In this document: one piece after another, positions 63,001-64,000 of the stretch
Numbering within the stretch: the stretch's first letter is position 1
Layout: the number at the start of each line of letters is the position of its first letter
NCBI RefSeq assembly: GCF_001949145.1
Contig: NW_019091417.1
Span: 535,243-599,242 of the forward strand
DNA length: 64,000 bases
From: Acanthaster planci
Lineage: Eukaryota > Echinodermata > Asteroidea > Valvatida > Acanthasteridae
Direction: 5' to 3'
The notes under the pieces: generated by a model
Told to the model about the DNA's origin: nothing
The model's input: only the letters and a program-made list of their open reading frames with translations
Databases searched by the model: none
Program-made: the position numbers and the translations under genes

Positions 63001-64000
63001 CAGGTGACTTACATTTTTAAAAGGTCCAGCTCTTCAGCTAAGTTTCACTTGGATCGAAAAATATAAAAAATAACCCCAATGATCCTGAATCATTGTGACT
63101 TGACGTACACCCTAGGGTAAGGGGAGTCTGTATAAGATTTGATTAGTGTTAAAGAACCCAGCAATGAGTGGTCAGTTGGTCAAGATGGCTATACTAGTGA
63201 GCAAGAGGATGTGGGTTCATCAAATCCTACCTGAATACACCGGAGAAGATTTACCAACCAAAGAGATCCAACTTTGTATAACGCTTCATCTGCATCACAA
63301 ACTTCTCACTTTGTTGTCCTTGATGTTTCACAGGAGGTCATTTTGACCAGATTGCAACATTTATCACCGGTGATGCGGTTGATGTTCACCCCTTCCAGAT
63401 TCACAGCCAAGTTTTCCTGGCTGTGGCCAATAGCACTGACTCTCACATCCTCATATTCAATCCAAACTTGGAGGCCTTTGTGAGATATCAGGTATCGATT
63501 GAGAAATTCCTTCATTTTGTTATTCAGTTGTTGTATACAAATTACCTGTCAAAGAAATAAAAAGTGTTCCAAGTCAAATGTCATTTGACTCAATTAAATT
63601 ACACGGCCCTGGTGTAACAAGGCTAGCACAATCTTGGACCTGAAATGTATACAAGGCCCTCATGTGCATGTGTGATCTTTGCTGTTTATTTGTTCTTCTT
63701 GTGTCTGTTTGTTTGAGACTTTCCTTCACTTTACAAAGACACATCTTGCAAACTAACTTTGTTTAGTTTCTTCCCATCCGGCCCTTTGTGCATTAGGATA
63801 TTGACATCACTCATGCTGTTGACTGGGAGCATTTCAAACTTGGTGATGGCATAGAACAGGACTATTTCTTGGCTGTAGCTACCCGTAAAGGTCAGCAGTT
63901 TCATTTCAAACTTGTCAAGTAATTACAACTCTAAATACGTGTAAGAACATTTGTGGAAAAGGCAGAGATTTAGTTCATTTTCCTTTACTGCAGGAATGTG
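54091..64000 (+). CDS. Secreted EPTP/EAR-repeat (TSPEAR/LGI-type propeller) protein, 5' part
   Basis: Coding exons are 54091-54220, 54951-55124, 61037-61185, 62259-62367, 62507-62719, 63334-63491, 63797-63890 and one starting at 63994 that leaves the window; all joins are in phase. The start is ATGGCC, followed by a signal peptide (hydrophobic FFLLLVPLYLAA). Residues 45-80 form a short charged, probably helical stretch (LDELIARIKKSADQIMKQK). RTRR at 87-90 is a furin-type site. From about residue 102 come EPTP/EAR repeats, seen as YELVSIQTL..VESF..NNQYIVATN, VAVLQMEDRTMLVVM, VEGFSLNGVEYLILA, VHPFQIHSQVFLAVAN and WEHFKLGDGIEQDYFLAVA. That is five of the seven blades expected for the family's beta-propeller, with several N-glycosylation sequons. 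Such proteins are extracellular ligands. No laminin-G or LRR domain is seen, so it is neither canonical TSPEAR nor LGI. Confidence 0.9.
54292..54482. mobile_element. Tc1/mariner-like MITE, copy 2
   Basis: The left end CAGTTGACTC and right end GAGTCGACTG match those of the element at 12305-12586, and TA follows the right end. The interior contains recurring TATAACAAA motifs. It lies in intron 1 of the EPTP gene. Confidence 0.5.
55588..57739 (-). CDS. RWDD2B: RWD domain-containing protein 2 (RWD + DUF1115), complete, nested
   Basis: Two coding exons, 57739-57521 and 56295-55588, join in phase 0 to 308 aa. The N-terminal RWD domain starts ELQLSEVEMLQSMFPNEEF and continues CDLHVICLLPEMYPQDVP..LVRS. 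The C-terminal DUF1115 region has TRLWIHSHHIYSKFKRRDI, GFCLPGKPGIICIEG, AEEFWNRLRRMNWKKI, HRED.PF and HMDLGMFFKFLEEH. Length and domain order match vertebrate RWDD2A/RWDD2B (about 290-320 aa). I cannot separate the A and B paralogues, so the symbol is nominal. Molecular function is poorly known; RWD folds are protein-interaction modules found in GCN2 and ubiquitin-pathway proteins. The whole gene lies within the 5.9-kb second intron of the EPTP gene, on the opposite strand. A MITE sits in its single intron. Confidence 0.93.
56671..56834. mobile_element. Foldback MITE with ~74-bp inverted arms
   Basis: The left arm at 56671-56744 (GGTGATTCAC ... CTGTCGGCCC) and the right arm at 56761-56834 (GGGTCGACAG ... 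GTGAATCACC) are reverse complements over about 74 bp at roughly 80% identity, around a 16-bp centre. It has no ORF. It lies in the RWDD2 intron and, at the same time, in the EPTP gene's second intron. Confidence 0.75.
57740..59200. other. RWDD2 upstream region inside the EPTP-gene intron
   Basis: The sequence just right of 57739 should hold the RWDD2 promoter on the minus strand. I see no canonical TATA box that I would assign with confidence. The plus-strand open frame across 57290-58006 overlaps the RWDD2 first exon in antisense and has no recognisable domain. No other exon is supported. Confidence 0.5.
59085..59215. repeat. Dispersed repeat, partner of 52075-52180
   Basis: It matches the 52-kb copy through AAAGAGTTCCAT, AACAACACTA and the following AT-rich blocks at roughly 75% by eye. 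It lies in the second intron of the EPTP gene. Confidence 0.4.
59778..60262. repeat. GACTTGAGTC-rich repeat, probably non-autonomous DNA transposon
   Basis: The left boundary CAGTGTTGTAACGAGTCAC and the right boundary, reverse complement CACTCGATGCCCCAAACTTG then TAATGACTCAAC, share CA.T..TGTAA.GA.TCA, suggesting degenerate inverted ends. The interior is filled with variants of the palindrome GACTTGAGTC/GACTCGAGTC. A short related run occurs at about 6628-6690. Confidence 0.5.
60292..60816. repeat. Recent 263-bp tandem duplication
   Basis: The unit at 60292-60554 is repeated immediately at 60555-60816. I count only a handful of differences: one T in a poly-T run and a few substitutions near the end (for example GACATGATAAG versus GACGTGATAAG). 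Each unit starts with the hairpin GCTGTTGTTACAACAGC. It lies in the second intron of the EPTP gene. It may be a true duplication or an allelic assembly artefact. Confidence 0.9.
61729..61967. mobile_element. Dispersed non-autonomous DNA element, copy C
   Basis: The left end AATAAGCCTTTTG and the right end CAAAAGGCTTATT are exact reverse complements. The interior is homologous to copies A (6923-7295) and B (47582-47985). At 239 bp with no ORF it is a MITE-type element, located in an intron of the EPTP gene. Confidence 0.7.

Overview
This is a piece of a metazoan nuclear genome. Genes are split into many short exons with GT..AG introns, the coding density is low, there are many short non-autonomous repeats, and there is one assembly gap (310 N). 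The best protein matches I can recall are animal ones, mostly vertebrate-like. The fucolectin (FTP) gene and the abundant TACATGTACATG simple repeats suggest a marine invertebrate, probably a deuterostome such as a cephalochordate, hemichordate or echinoderm. That placement is inference; nothing here fixes the species.

Layout, left to right. 1-3.4 kb: no firm gene, only a tRNA-derived SINE-like head and a decayed non-LTR retrotransposon tail. 3.4-6.5 kb (+): the last three exons of a fucolectin/tachylectin-4/pentraxin-1 (FTP) lectin gene with its fucose-site residues intact. 10.3-23.9 kb (-): a complete 18-coding-exon RECQL5 helicase gene, 1138 aa. 27.5-38.3 kb (-): a complete 20-exon IK/RED splicing-factor gene, 600 aa, with the N gap inside one intron. 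43.8-49.2 kb (-): a complete 3-exon PGRMC gene (membrane cytochrome b5-like haem protein), 176 aa. 54.1 kb to the right edge (+): the 5' part of a secreted EPTP/EAR-repeat protein gene that runs off the window. 55.6-57.7 kb (-): a 2-exon RWDD2 gene nested antisense inside an intron of the EPTP gene. All exon joins listed were checked for splice dinucleotides and reading phase, and the complete gene models are open from ATG to stop.

The genes are ordinary housekeeping or secreted-protein genes and do not form one pathway. RECQL5 (genome stability and transcription), IK (spliceosome), PGRMC (haem/sterol biology) and RWDD2 act inside the cell. The FTP lectin and EPTP protein are extracellular.

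The most interesting protein observation is that this RECQL5 carries two copies of the short peptide that corresponds to the RAD51-binding BRC-variant motif of human RECQL5. The two copies differ at five codons, all synonymously. It also has an N-terminal extension with a PCNA-box-like motif. The non-coding DNA holds several clear non-autonomous DNA transposons with terminal inverted repeats (20.1, 26.4, 26.9 and 56.7 kb, and small families with two or three copies in the window) and a recent 263-bp tandem duplication at 60.3-60.8 kb. I found no evidence of a novel multi-gene system, CRISPR array or prokaryote-type operon.
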